Positions 14,318 through 22,613 are shown, numbered from the stretch's first letter. The stretch is DNA of 27,830 nt from JBBQDZ01 sp038237515 (GCA_038237515.1 JBBRYP010000061.1:1-27830); one strand, 5' to 3'. The notes: a model not told the origin generated them from the sequence alone. Program-made: numbers and translations.

Positions 14318-15573
14318 CGGCGTGCGGAGGAGGCGAAGGTGCCTGAGGAGACCCCCGCGAGGGATGCGTCGAGGAGCTCTACCGGATGGACCGCCGGCAG
14401 CGGCGCCCCCGCGCGCCGGAGCGCCGTCGACACCTGGATCAAGCAGCCGGGGTTCGCGCTTGCGTACGCCTCCGGGGCAGTCTCGAGGATCCGCTGCGCC
14501 TTCCGGTCGCCGAGCTCCCGTGCCGCCTCCGGCTGGACGATGTTGTAGATCCCCGCGCTGCCGCAGCAGATCGCCTGATCGGCGGGCTCGGCGAGGTCGA
14601 GCTCGGGAATCGAGCGCAGCAGGGCTCGCGGCGCGTCCCGGATGCCCTGGGCGTGCGCCAAATGGCACGAGTCCTGGAAGGCGACGCGGAGCGGGAGCGG
14701 GTGCCGCTGCGCCTGGGGGCCGAGCTCCTCGAGGAGCTCCGAGACGTCCCGCACCTTCGCCGAGAAGGAGGCGGCGCGCTCCGCCCAAGCCGGGTCGTCG
14801 GCGAGGAGGTGCGCGTAGTCCTTCAGGTTCGAGCCGCAGCCCGCGGCGTTCGAGACGACGTATTCGACGCCGGCTCGTTCGAACGAGGCGATCGTGCGGC
14901 GCGCGCGCGCGAGCCCGCCCGCGAGGCGCCCGCCGTGCACGTGGAGCGCTCCGCAACAGCCCTGTTTCGGCGCCACGACCTCGCAGCCTTCGGCGGCGAG
15001 CACGCGGGCCGTCGCCGCGTTCGTGTCGCCGAAGACGACGCTCTGGACGCAACCGAGCAGCAGTCCCACCCTCGCCCGGCGCCCGCCGGCGGCGGGCGTC
15101 ACCTCGGGAGGTCGCTCGGTGGAGCGCCACGGCGGCGCGAGCTCCGTCAGCGCCCGCAGCCGCTTGCCCGGCAGCGGCAGGCGCTTGCCCGCCGGAGCCA
15201 GCGCGAGCGCCGCGCGCAGCCGGCGCGGGTACGGGAACAGAGCGTAGACGAGCGCCCGGACCGCGGCATCCCCCGGCGAGCGCTCGTGGTGTTCCTCGAC
15301 GTACGCCCGCGTCTGCTCGATCAGCTTGTCGTACTGGACGCCCGAGGGGCAGGCGGTGACGCACGCCATGCAGCCGAGGCAGCGGTCGAAGTGCTGGACG
15401 ACCGTATCGGTGAGCGGGATCGTCCCCTCCACGAGCCCGTCCATCAGGTAGATGCGCCCGCGGGGAGAGTCCATCTCCTCCTGCCAGAGCGGCCCGTAGG
15501 TGGGGCACGTCGGCAGGCAGAAGCCGCAGTGGATGCAGTCGGCGATCAGCTCCTTGTCGATCGCGGGTTTCAC
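14314..15573 (-). CDS. glcF: Glycolate oxidase iron-sulfur subunit GlcF
   Basis: 419 residues, GTG start overlapping the glcE stop (GTGA, 15570-15573). Two 4Fe-4S motifs open the protein: C13, C16, C19, C23 in CIHCGFCLPTC, and C65, C68, C71, C75 in CLGCMACVTAC. The C-terminal half has the paired CCG-type heterodisulfide-reductase-like motifs (QGCCGALHVHGG and AICCGSAGIYN) that bind iron-sulfur or quinone-linked cofactors in this family. It transfers electrons from the flavin subunits GlcD/GlcE to the membrane quinone pool while glycolate is oxidised to glyoxylate. Length and motif order match E. coli GlcF. A longer upstream frame exists but is arginine-rich shadow sequence over glcE. Confidence 0.95.
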   Translation of the reverse strand: MKPAIDKELIADCIHCGFCLPTCPTYGPLWQEEMDSPRGRIYLMDGLVEGTIPLTDTVVQHFDRCLGCMACVTACPSGVQYDKLIEQTRAYVEEHHERSPGDAAVRALVYALFPYPRRLRAALALAPAGKRLPLPGKRLRALTELAPPWRSTERPPEVTPAAGGRRARVGLLLGCVQSVVFGDTNAATARVLAAEGCEVVAPKQGCCGALHVHGGRLAGGLARARRTIASFERAGVEYVVSNAAGCGSNLKDYAHLLADDPAWAERAASFSAKVRDVSELLEELGPQAQRHPLPLRVAFQDSCHLAHAQGIRDAPRALLRSIPELDLAEPADQAICCGSAGIYNIVQPEAARELGDRKAQRILETAPEAYASANPGCLIQVSTALRRAGAPLPAVHPVELLDASLAGVSSGTFASSARR

Positions 15574-16550
15574 ACGAGCACGCCCTGAGGGTCGAACTGC
15601 CTGCGGACACGCTCGTTCAGCCGCGCCAGCGCGGCCTCCCGGGGCTGGGCGGCCACCGAGGGGACGTAGGCCACGCCGGCCGTGACGCGGACGACCGCCT
15701 CGTCGAGGCCGGCGAGCACGGCGGCGAGCTTCCCCGGGTCGAAGCCCGCGCGGCCGCCCGAGGCGAGCTGGCGCTCCCCGATCTCCTCCCAGACGGCACC
15801 GTCGACGTCCTCCTCGCCGCCGACGAGGCGGGATGCGGCGTCCATCTGCACCGCCACCGCGCGCGGGCCACCCTCGAAGAGGAGCACGAGCCGCCCGGGC
15901 CAGAGGCAATCGACGGCGCTCGGGACGAACGTCGAGCGGTGGAGCGCCTCGGCGACGCGGCCCGCGGCGGCGGCGGAGGGGACCGGCACGACGAGCGTTC
16001 GCGAGGACCGCGGGCGAGGATGGAGGCGGAGGCTGACGCGCGCGACGAGGCCGAGCGTCCCGCGCGAGCCGCAGAAGAGCTTTCCGAGGTCGTAGCCGGC
16101 GACGTTCTTCACGACCTTCCCGCCGGAGTGGGCGATCGTCCCGTCGGAGAGGACGACGGTGACCCCGAGCACGAGGTCCCGTACCGTCCCGTAGCGGTGG
16201 CGCCTGGGCCCGGAGAGGTCGCCGGCCAGGCAGGCGCCGACGGTGGGGTCGCCGGGTGGGTCGAGCGCGAGCATCTGACCCTCGCTCGCGAGCCGCTCGC
16301 GAAGCGCGGAAAGGCGGATTCCCGCCTCGACGGTGCAGGTGAGGTCGCCGGCCTCGTGCTCGAGCACGCGGTCGAGACGGGCCGTCGACAGGCGGACGTC
16401 TCCGTCCGCCCGATCGATCGCGATGCTCCGGCCGGCAGCCGCCGCGTCGCGCAAGACGGCCGCGACCTCCTCGACCGCCGCCGGCTCAGAAACGCTCGGC
16501 AACGCCTGCGCGCTCGAGCGGGTGCGCTCTGTAAGGCCCCGGAACCTCAC
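15570..16550 (-). CDS. glcE: Glycolate oxidase FAD-binding subunit GlcE
   Basis: 326 residues with the start taken as GTG 16550, which overlaps glcD by 65 nt; a TTG at 16502 would shorten the overlap to 17 nt and cannot be excluded. It is an FAD-binding PCMH-type protein: VEAGIRLSALRERLASEGQ, DPPGDPTVGACLAGDLSGPRR read in pieces, then VRDLVLGVTVVL and GGKVVKNVAGYDLGKLF, closely following E. coli GlcE order. It ends with a Phe-Asp-Pro-x-Gly-Val motif. The N-terminal segment before the first FAD motif is somewhat short and lacks the usual Gly-rich substrate-side loop seen in GlcD. It works with GlcD and GlcF as the membrane-associated glycolate oxidase. Confidence 0.9.
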   Translation of the reverse strand: MRFRGLTERTRSSAQALPSVSEPAAVEEVAAVLRDAAAAGRSIAIDRADGDVRLSTARLDRVLEHEAGDLTCTVEAGIRLSALRERLASEGQMLALDPPGDPTVGACLAGDLSGPRRHRYGTVRDLVLGVTVVLSDGTIAHSGGKVVKNVAGYDLGKLFCGSRGTLGLVARVSLRLHPRPRSSRTLVVPVPSAAAAGRVAEALHRSTFVPSAVDCLWPGRLVLLFEGGPRAVAVQMDAASRLVGGEEDVDGAVWEEIGERQLASGGRAGFDPGKLAAVLAGLDEAVVRVTAGVAYVPSVAAQPREAALARLNERVRRQFDPQGVLV

Positions 16551-17934
16551 CGCAGAGTCGCGGGGTCGGAAAGATCTTTCCGGGGTTCGCGAGGCCGTCG
16601 GGGTCGAAGGCGCGCCGCAGCCGCTGCATCGCCTCCAGGTCGTCCGGCCCGAAGAGCAGCGGCATCGAGCAGGCCTTGTCGGAGCCGATGCCGTGCTCGC
16701 CGGTGATCGATCCGCCCGCGTCGACACAAGCGTGGAGGATCTTCTCCGCGAGCTGCTGCGCGCGCGCCGCGTCGCCCTCGATGCGCTCGTCGTAGAGCAC
16801 GAGCGGATGGAGATTGCCGTCCCCCGCATGGAAGACGTTGCCCACCCGCAGTCCGTACTCCAGCTCGAGCTCGCCGATGCGCCGCAAGACGGCCGGAAGG
16901 CGCGTGCGCGGGACGACGCCGTCCTGGACGTAGTAGCTGGGGCTGACCCGGCCCATGGCGGCGAACGCCGCCTTCCGTCCTTTCCAGAGGAGCGCGCGCT
17001 CGTGCTCGTCGGCTGCGACGCGGATCTCCCCTGCGCCATTGCTGCGGCAGATCTCCTCGACGGCGCCGAGATCGTCCTCCACCTGCGCCTCGACCCCGTC
17101 GAGCTCGACGATCAGGATCGCCCCCGCCTCCGGCGGGTAGTTCGCATGCACGGCGGCCTCGGCCGCCTCGATCGTCAGGCGGTCCATCATCTCGATCGCG
17201 GCCGGCAGGATCCGCGCCGAGACGATGTCGGAGACGGCGCCTCCGGCGGCGTCGGTGGAAGCGAATCCGGCGAGGAGCGTTCGCACGGCTTCCGGGCGCC
17301 GCAGGAGCCGGAGGGTGACCTTCGTCGCGATCCCGAGCGTCCCCTCGGAGCCGACGACCGCTCCCAGCAGGTCGTATCCCGGCTCGCCGAGGCGAAGCTC
17401 CACGACCTCGCCGGCCGGGAGCACCAGCTCGAGCGCGACGACGTGGTTGACGGTGAAGCCGTACTTGAGGCAGTGAGCGCCGCCGGAGTTCTCGGCGACG
17501 TTCCCGCCGATCGTGCAGACCTGCTGGCTCGAAGGGTCGGGCGCGTAGTAGAAGCCGTCGCCGATCACCGCCTGCGTCACCGCGAGGTTCGCCACCCCCG
17601 GCTCGACGACCGCGCGCCCCGCGGCGAGATCGATCTCGAGGATCCGGTTCATGCGCGCGAGCGAGACGACGATCCCGTCCGCGACGGGAAGTGCGCCACC
17701 CGAGAGCCCCGTCCCGGCCCCGCGGGCGACGAAGGGCACGCGGTGCGCGTGGCAGAGGCCGAGCACCGCCTGCACCTCGAAGGTCGAGCGCGGCAGCACC
17801 ACGAGCGCCGGCATCATCCGGTGCCCCGTCAGGCCGTCGCACTCGTAGGTGCGCAGCTGCTCGGCCTCGGAGATGACCGCGTCAGGCGGGAGCGCGTCGC
17901 GAACTCCGTCGAGGAACGCCTCCGGCAGGCTCAC
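16486..17934 (-). CDS. glcD: Glycolate oxidase FAD-linked subunit GlcD
   Basis: 482 residues. The FAD-binding domain (about 35-220) shows ARGAGTGLSGGALP, VVEPGVANL and DPSSQQVCTIGGNVAENSGG; the C-terminal cap domain carries the family's metal/substrate motifs NVFHAGDGNLHP and ITGEHGIGSDK. It catalyses the flavin-dependent oxidation of glycolate to glyoxylate. GTG at 17934 is chosen because the conserved N-terminus starts there and because a TAGAGT hexamer ends exactly 7 nt upstream; the frame stays open for 44 codons more, but that stretch is low-complexity Gly/Arg sequence over an intergenic repeat. First gene of glcDEF. A D-lactate dehydrogenase of the same family is a possible alternative for a lone GlcD, but the GlcE and GlcF partners favour glycolate oxidase. 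Confidence 0.95.
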   Translation of the reverse strand: MSLPEAFLDGVRDALPPDAVISEAEQLRTYECDGLTGHRMMPALVVLPRSTFEVQAVLGLCHAHRVPFVARGAGTGLSGGALPVADGIVVSLARMNRILEIDLAAGRAVVEPGVANLAVTQAVIGDGFYYAPDPSSQQVCTIGGNVAENSGGAHCLKYGFTVNHVVALELVLPAGEVVELRLGEPGYDLLGAVVGSEGTLGIATKVTLRLLRRPEAVRTLLAGFASTDAAGGAVSDIVSARILPAAIEMMDRLTIEAAEAAVHANYPPEAGAILIVELDGVEAQVEDDLGAVEEICRSNGAGEIRVAADEHERALLWKGRKAAFAAMGRVSPSYYVQDGVVPRTRLPAVLRRIGELELEYGLRVGNVFHAGDGNLHPLVLYDERIEGDAARAQQLAEKILHACVDAGGSITGEHGIGSDKACSMPLLFGPDDLEAMQRLRRAFDPDGLANPGKIFPTPRLCGEVPGPYRAHPLERAGVAERF

Positions 17935-17941
17935 GTGCTCG

Positions 17942-17947
17942 ACTCTA
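17942..17947 (-). promoter_or_regulatory. Probable leaderless -10 element of glcDEF (TAGAGT)
   Basis: TAGAGT on the minus strand ends 7 nt before the glcD GTG. No -35-like hexamer lies 16-18 bp further up, so activation by a regulator is likely if it is used. Confidence 0.5.
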
Positions 17948-17981
17948 CCCCTCGGCAGAAAGGCACGCCCCCGCCCTCCGC

Positions 17982-18113
17982 GCCCCTCGCTTTCCTCGCC
18001 CCTCACCGCGCCCGGGTCGGATTGGTTGCGCTCCGCAAAGCCGCCCGCTCCGCCCGCGGAGGCCAAACGACGCTCGTCCCTCGCTTCCCCGCCCCTTACA
18101 GCCCCCGGTTCGG
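17982..18113. repeat. Imperfect direct repeat pair between dipeptidase gene and glcD
   Basis: A 39-bp segment (17982-18020) recurs at 18076-18113 with 32 of 39 aligned columns identical (one gap). Shared cores include CCCTCGCTT and CGCCCCT. The 55 bp between the copies contain CTCCGC-GG-GCGGAG, a short hairpin. The 188-bp intergenic stretch holds nothing else recognisable. It may be a dispersed intergenic element or duplicated regulator site for glcDEF. Confidence 0.5.
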
Positions 18114-18122
18114 CAGCCGCGC

Positions 18123-19121
18123 TCAGCCCGGCAGCGCGCCGCGCAGGAAACGCACGAGGTTCCCGCTCAGGATCGCCTCGAGCCGATCGCCCTCGTACCC
18201 GCGCGCCCGGAGGCCCTCCACGAGACGCGGGTAGTCGTCCGGTCCAGCGAGCCCCTCGATCGGAGTGCCCGGCGTCAGTCCCGACGGAAGCAGCATCAAG
18301 TCACGCTGGGAAACCCGCAGGGCGCCCGAGGCGAAGAGCTGCGAGACGAAGTCGGCGCCGAGGCACACGTGGTCGATCCCCATCACCTCGACTGCGTGCT
18401 CGAGGTGGTCGAGGTAGCGCTCGAGCGTCGGCGAGGCCGGGTCGATCATGCTCGGCAGCGCAGCGGAGCCGAAGAGGCCGCCGCGTCCCGCGACCGCCCG
18501 CAGTTGGTCGTCCGAGACGTTCCTCGGCGAGTCGCGGAGCGCCCGGCAGCCTGCGTGCGACACGAGCACCGGTGTCTCCGGCGCGCGCTCCAGGACGTCC
18601 TCGAACGTCCGCTCGGAGGCGTGCGCGAGGTCGAGCACCAGGCCGAGTTCGGCGATCCGGTCGACGAGCTGCTCGCCGAGGCGGCTGAGCCCGCCGCCCG
18701 GCGGCTCTGCGGCGCCGTCGGCAAAGGCGTTGCGCCGGTTCCAGGTGAGGCCGACGAGGCGAACGCCGAGCGCGACGAACGCGTCGAGGAGCTCCGGCGT
18801 CGAGCCGAGCGGCTCCGCCCCCTCGAGCGCGAGCAGCAGCCCGATGCGGCCGTCGTGCTCCAGATCGGCCGCCGTCCGCACCCAGCGCACGCGCGCCTCG
18901 TTCGTCCGGAGCGTCCGGTGGAAGGCCGCGGCGATGCCGAGCGCCTGACGGGCCGCCGCCTCCGGCAGGAACTCGAGATCGACGTAGATCGGGCACACCT
19001 GGAGCCCGATGTCGGCGGACTCGAGCTTCGGCAGCCAGTGCTCCGCGAACGGGTTGGCCTCCCCTTCCGAGAGCCGCCACGCCACCTCCAGGAAGAGGTC
19101 GTTGTGCGCGTCGGCGAGCAA
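18123..19121 (-). CDS. M19 family (membrane/renal-type) dipeptidase
   Basis: 332 residues with a complete set of M19 binuclear zinc ligands: H6 and D8 (DAHND), bridging E100 (ALEGAE), H167 (DLAHAS), H189 (VSHAGC), and the aspartate D257 (LGADF). The fold is an amidohydrolase-type TIM barrel that cleaves dipeptides, in some members including D-amino-acid or atypical peptides. There is no signal peptide, so it is probably cytoplasmic. A TTG start is used because the first zinc motif begins only five residues in; this leaves 17 bp to the divergent malate synthase start. It is 188 bp upstream of glcD on the same strand, but glcD appears to have its own promoter. Substrate specificity is unknown. 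Confidence 0.92.
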   Translation of the reverse strand: MLADAHNDLFLEVAWRLSEGEANPFAEHWLPKLESADIGLQVCPIYVDLEFLPEAAARQALGIAAAFHRTLRTNEARVRWVRTAADLEHDGRIGLLLALEGAEPLGSTPELLDAFVALGVRLVGLTWNRRNAFADGAAEPPGGGLSRLGEQLVDRIAELGLVLDLAHASERTFEDVLERAPETPVLVSHAGCRALRDSPRNVSDDQLRAVAGRGGLFGSAALPSMIDPASPTLERYLDHLEHAVEVMGIDHVCLGADFVSQLFASGALRVSQRDLMLLPSGLTPGTPIEGLAGPDDYPRLVEGLRARGYEGDRLEAILSGNLVRFLRGALPG

Positions 19122-19127
19122 GGTGGC

Positions 19128-19133
19128 ACTGTA
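19128..19133 (-). promoter_or_regulatory. Candidate -10 element of the dipeptidase gene (TACAGT)
   Basis: TACAGT on the minus strand ends 6 nt before the TTG at 19121, close to the leaderless spacing seen elsewhere. It lies inside the 17-bp gap to the divergent gene, next to that gene's ribosome-binding region, so the two control regions must overlap. Confidence 0.35.
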
Positions 19134-19138
19134 CCGCC

Positions 19139-20683
19139 GTGGACGGCGTCGAGATTCGCGGCGAGCGAAACGAAACGATCGACGGGGTCCTCGCGCCGGA
19201 GGCGCTCGCGTTCGTCGTCTCGCTTCAGCGCGAGTTCGGCGACCGCCGGCGCGAGCTGCTCCAACAACGCGTGGAGCGGCAGCAGCGGCTCGCGGACGGG
19301 GAGCTTCCGGACTTCCTGCCCGAGACGCGCGAGGTTCGTGACAGCCCGTGGCGCGTGGCGCCTCCGCCTACCGATCTCCAGGACCGCCGCGTCGAGATCA
19401 CCGGCCCGGTCGACCGGAAGATGGTGATCAACGCCCTGAACTCGGGCGCCCGCGTCTTCATGGCCGACTTCGAGGATGCGAACTCGCCGACCTGGGCGAA
19501 CGTGATCGAGGGCCAGCAGAACCTGACGGAGGCAGTTCGGCGAACGCTGTCGCTCGCCACGGCGGACAAGTCGTACCGGCTGAACGACGAGCTCGCCACA
19601 CTGCTCGTCCGGCCGCGCGGTTGGCACTTGCCGGAGCGTCACCTCTTCGTCGACAGCGAGCCGATCTCCGCGAGCCTCTTCGACTTCGGTCTCTACTTCT
19701 TCCACAACGCGGCCGAACTCCTCGCGCGGGGAACGGGGCCGTACTACTACCTCCCCAAGCTCGAGAGCCACCTCGAGGCGCGGCTCTGGAACGACGTGTT
19801 CGTCTCCGCGCAGGCGCGGTTGGGCGTGCCGGCCGGCTCGATCCGCGCCACGGTGCTGATCGAGACGATCCTCGGGGCCTTCGAGATGGACGAGATCCTC
19901 CACGAGCTGCGCGAGCACTCCGCCGGGCTCAACGCGGGCCGCTGGGACTACATCTTCAGCATCGTCAAGAAGTTCCGCGACCGCGACGACTTCGTGCTGC
20001 CCGACCGCTCGCAGGTGACGATGACCGTCCCGTTCATGCGCGCGTACTCGCAGCTGCTCGTCCGCACCTGCCACCGGCGCGGCGCGCACGCGATCGGTGG
20101 GATGGCGGCGTTCATCCCCTCGCGCCGCGACGCCGCGGTGAACGAGGTGGCGCTGGCGAGGGTGCGCGAGGACAAGGAGCGGGAGGCGGGAGACGGGTTC
20201 GACGGCACGTGGGTGGCGCACCCCGACCTCGTGGGCGTGGCGCAGGAGGAGTTCAACCGGGTGCTCGACGGAGCGCCGAACCAGGTCGAGCGCCTGCGAG
20301 AGGACGTCTCGGTCACGGCCGGCGATCTGCTCGACGTCCGGATCCCCGGCGGAGAGGTGTCCGAGCAGGGCCTCCGCACCAACGTCAGCGTCGGCATTCG
20401 TTACCTCGCCGCCTGGCTCGCCGGCACCGGCGCCGCCGCGATCGACAACCTGATGGAGGACGCGGCGACGGCCGAGATCTCCCGCTCGCAGGTCTGGCAG
20501 TGGGTGCGGCACGGACGGTTCTCGCGCGAGGAGGTGGCGCGCGTCGAGGACGAGGAGGTGGCGCGGGCCTCCGAGGGCGGCTGGACCGGGCTCGAGGAGG
20601 CGCGGAAGCTCTTCGACGAGGTCGCGCTCGCGGAGGAGTTCGTCGACTTCCTGACGCTCCCGGCCTACGAGCGGCTCGCCTGA
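19139..20683 (+). CDS. aceB: Malate synthase A
   Basis: 514 residues, typical of the A isoform. It condenses glyoxylate with acetyl-CoA to give malate (cytoplasm). Family motifs are all present: FMADFEDANSPTW, RGWHLPERH, YYYLPKLESHLEARLW, RATVLIETILGAFEMDEIL with the Mg-binding glutamate, and NLMEDAATAEISRSQVWQW with the catalytic base at about D441. The GTG start is preceded by AAGGTGG 12 nt upstream, a fair Shine-Dalgarno at long spacing. Its location divergent from the dipeptidase gene and near glcDEF suggests it consumes glyoxylate made from glycolate; no isocitrate lyase is in the window. The last codon is 3 nt from the next gene's ATG, so the two are co-transcribed. Confidence 0.96.
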   Translation: MDGVEIRGERNETIDGVLAPEALAFVVSLQREFGDRRRELLQQRVERQQRLADGELPDFLPETREVRDSPWRVAPPPTDLQDRRVEITGPVDRKMVINALNSGARVFMADFEDANSPTWANVIEGQQNLTEAVRRTLSLATADKSYRLNDELATLLVRPRGWHLPERHLFVDSEPISASLFDFGLYFFHNAAELLARGTGPYYYLPKLESHLEARLWNDVFVSAQARLGVPAGSIRATVLIETILGAFEMDEILHELREHSAGLNAGRWDYIFSIVKKFRDRDDFVLPDRSQVTMTVPFMRAYSQLLVRTCHRRGAHAIGGMAAFIPSRRDAAVNEVALARVREDKEREAGDGFDGTWVAHPDLVGVAQEEFNRVLDGAPNQVERLREDVSVTAGDLLDVRIPGGEVSEQGLRTNVSVGIRYLAAWLAGTGAAAIDNLMEDAATAEISRSQVWQWVRHGRFSREEVARVEDEEVARASEGGWTGLEEARKLFDEVALAEEFVDFLTLPAYERLA

Positions 20684-20686
20684 GCG

Positions 20687-21199
20687 ATGGACGCGTACCT
20701 CGCGATCGCGAGCAAGCGCGACGTCCGCGAGTACGACGAGCGGGAGATCCCAGTTGAGGTAGCTCGGCGCATCCTCGACGCCGGACGCCTTGCCGGTAGC
20801 GCGCGCAACCGGCAGCCGTGGCGCTTCCACGTCGTCGAGGAACGCGCTGCGATCGAGAGTCTCGCTCGCGCCGTCTTCGCGCCCGCAAACGTGCTCGGCG
20901 CACGGCTCGTGGTCGTCGTGGTCACCGCGGGCAAAGGCCCGACCTCCTTCGACGCCGGCCGCGCCGCGCAGAACATGATGCTCGCCGCCTGGAACGAGGG
21001 CGTCGTGTCGTGCCCGAACGGCATTGCCGACCCGGAGGGGGCAGCGGGCGTCCTCGCTCTCTCGGAGGACGAGCAGCTCGCGATCGTGCTGAGCTTCGGC
21101 TACCCCGCGACTCCGCGGAACCCCGAGCGGCGCACCGCCGCGGAGTGGAGCAGGCGGGCAGACCGCAAGCCGCTCGACGAGATCGTCGTCCGGCGCTGA
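20687..21199 (+). CDS. Nitroreductase-family flavoprotein
   Basis: 170 residues, 3 nt after the malate synthase stop. The FMN-binding nitroreductase pattern is visible: KRDVREYDEREIP near residue 10 (Arg residues for the FMN phosphate), AGSARNRQPWRFHVV (about 37-51), FDAGRAAQNMMLAAWNEG (about 87-104), and a C-terminal ILSFGYP-like strand. Such enzymes are FMN-dependent NAD(P)H reductases or dehydrogenases with varied substrates, working as homodimers. It is short but has all landmarks. The ATG is the only sensible start next to aceB; the spacing suggests translational coupling. Its link to glyoxylate metabolism is not evident. Confidence 0.88.
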   Translation: MDAYLAIASKRDVREYDEREIPVEVARRILDAGRLAGSARNRQPWRFHVVEERAAIESLARAVFAPANVLGARLVVVVVTAGKGPTSFDAGRAAQNMMLAAWNEGVVSCPNGIADPEGAAGVLALSEDEQLAIVLSFGYPATPRNPERRTAAEWSRRADRKPLDEIVVRR

Positions 21200-21211
21200 C
21201 GGCGCCACTGT

Positions 21212-21244
21212 GCCCGCCCTCCCCGGGGCGCAAAGGGGGCGGGC
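21212..21244. terminator. Bidirectional terminator-like hairpin
   Basis: GCCCGCCC (21212-21219) pairs with GGGCGGGC (21237-21244), extended by two further pairs inward. It fills the 47-bp gap between the convergent stops at 21199 and 21247. No T-run in either direction. Confidence 0.55.
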
Positions 21245-21246
21245 GC

Positions 21247-22218
21247 TCAGACGGTCAGAACGAGCTTCCCATAGTGGTTGCCGGAGGCCAGCCGCTCCAT
21301 CGCCGCGTCCGCCTCCCCGAGCGGTCGGACGCTGTCGATCACGGGCCGCCAATCGCCCTGTTCGACCATGCGCAGCAGCGCGGCGAAGTCTCGACCTGAG
21401 CCCATCGTCGTCCCGTGGATCGAGAGCCAGTTCAGGTAGACGAAGCGGACGTCGAGCTCGACGCTCGGCCCTCCGGTGCCGCCGAAGACGACAAGCCTTC
21501 CGCCTTTCCGCAGGCAGCGAAGCGATTTCATCCACGTGGCGCCGACGGAATCCACGACGAGGTCGACGCCGGCGCCGGTCAGCTCGCGCACCGCCTGGGG
21601 CCAGCCATCGTCCGTGTAGAGAACCCCGCCCTCCGCGCCGAGCTCTCTCGAGCGTTGGATCTTCTCCTCGCTCGAGGACGTCACGAGCACCCGCGCCCCC
21701 CACTGAGCGGCGAGCGACACCGCGAAGGTCGACACGCCGCTCCCCGCTCCGAGCACGAGCACGGTCTCGCCGCCCACCAGACGGCCGACCGGTAACAGCG
21801 CCCGGAAAGCCGTCAACGCGGCAAGCGGGAACGCGGCGGCCTCCTCCCACGAGAATCGCCGCGGTTTCGCGAACACGTTCTCCTCCGGGAGCTTTACGAG
21901 CTCCGCGTAGGTGCCGTCCTCGGGGCCACCGAGGATCCGCCAATCGGCCTCCGCGGCGTCCTCGCGATCGCCCCAGCCGAGGCCTGGGTAGATCACTACC
22001 TCCTCACCCGTGTCCCGGCGGATGCCGGCCCCGTCGGAGCCGGGGATCAGCGGCAGCGGGAACTGATAGACGGGGTTCGGCGGGCTGCGCACGAGCAGAT
22101 CACGGCGGTTCAGCGCCGCCGAGCGCAGCTCGACCAGCACCTCCCCCGGTGCCGCCACCGGGTCGGGCGCCTCCTCGTATCGGAGCTCTCCGCCCTCGTG
22201 GATCCGGATCGCCTGCAT
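21247..22218 (-). CDS. Zinc-free medium-chain reductase (quinone-oxidoreductase type)
   Basis: 323 residues of the MDR superfamily. The GroES-like N-terminal domain (about 1-125) has the ALNRRDLLVR and PLIPGSDGAG motifs; the Rossmann domain has VLVLGAGSGVSTFAVSLAAQWG (split motif at about 152-173) and LVVDSVG. The cysteine ligands of zinc alcohol dehydrogenases are lacking, pointing to the NAD(P)H quinone-oxidoreductase/enoyl-reductase branch. Its ATG shares one base with the cupin stop (TGATG, 22216-22220), so it is the last gene of the UPF0261 operon. The substrate is unknown. Confidence 0.9.
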   Translation of the reverse strand: MQAIRIHEGGELRYEEAPDPVAAPGEVLVELRSAALNRRDLLVRSPPNPVYQFPLPLIPGSDGAGIRRDTGEEVVIYPGLGWGDREDAAEADWRILGGPEDGTYAELVKLPEENVFAKPRRFSWEEAAAFPLAALTAFRALLPVGRLVGGETVLVLGAGSGVSTFAVSLAAQWGARVLVTSSSEEKIQRSRELGAEGGVLYTDDGWPQAVRELTGAGVDLVVDSVGATWMKSLRCLRKGGRLVVFGGTGGPSVELDVRFVYLNWLSIHGTTMGSGRDFAALLRMVEQGDWRPVIDSVRPLGEADAAMERLASGNHYGKLVLTV

Positions 22219-22613
22219 CAGCGAAGCGACGCCCAGGGCTCGTCGCCCGAGACGTCGACGAGCTCGTAGCCGGTCTGCTCGCTCGCGATGGCAGGGCCGA
22301 GGATCACCTGGAGCTGCACGGTCTCGTCACCGGTATTGAAGGAGCCGTGCACCACGTCGGCGTCGATGTAGACCGCATCGCCCGCCTCGAGCGTCTCGTG
22401 CTCTCGCTCGAGCCATTGCTCGACCCGGCCCGACCTGACGACGATCATCTCCTCCTGACGCGGGTGCCGGTGGAACGCATGCCCGCCGCCGGGCTCGACC
22501 GTGACGTCCATCACCACGAGCTGCCTCGAGCCCGTCCCGTCGGAGCGCCAGCCGACGTTCCCCCAGTCGAAGCCCTCCTGCCGGATGTCGGACTGCTTCA
22601 CAAACCTGCTCAT
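22218..22613 (-). CDS. Single-domain cupin protein
   Basis: 131 residues forming one beta-barrel cupin. Motif 1 reads PGGGHAFHRHPRQEE with metal ligands H48, H50 and E54; motif 2 has H89 in DVVHGSFN. All four usual metal ligands are therefore present, so an Fe- or Mn-dependent enzyme or a ligand-binding sensor is possible. It is joined to the upstream TIM-barrel gene by an ATGA overlap (22610-22613) and to the downstream reductase by TGATG. Such small cupins can act as isomerases, dioxygenases or ligand sensors; which one applies cannot be read here. Confidence 0.88.
   Translation of the reverse strand: MSRFVKQSDIRQEGFDWGNVGWRSDGTGSRQLVVMDVTVEPGGGHAFHRHPRQEEMIVVRSGRVEQWLEREHETLEAGDAVYIDADVVHGSFNTGDETVQLQVILGPAIASEQTGYELVDVSGDEPWASLR

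Noticed and set aside
15574..15909. Upstream extension of glcF
   Set aside because: Shadow of glcE; the GTGA overlap and the cysteine motif position support 15573.
17935..18066. 44-codon upstream extension of glcD
   Set aside because: Gly/Arg low-complexity over an intergenic repeat; conserved start and TAGAGT-N7 support GTG 17934.
18446..21943. Very long (1165-codon) open minus-strand frame opposite aceB and the nitroreductase gene
   Set aside because: A high-GC artefact: antisense of clear enzymes on the plus strand, with low-complexity Arg/Glu content and no recognisable domain.
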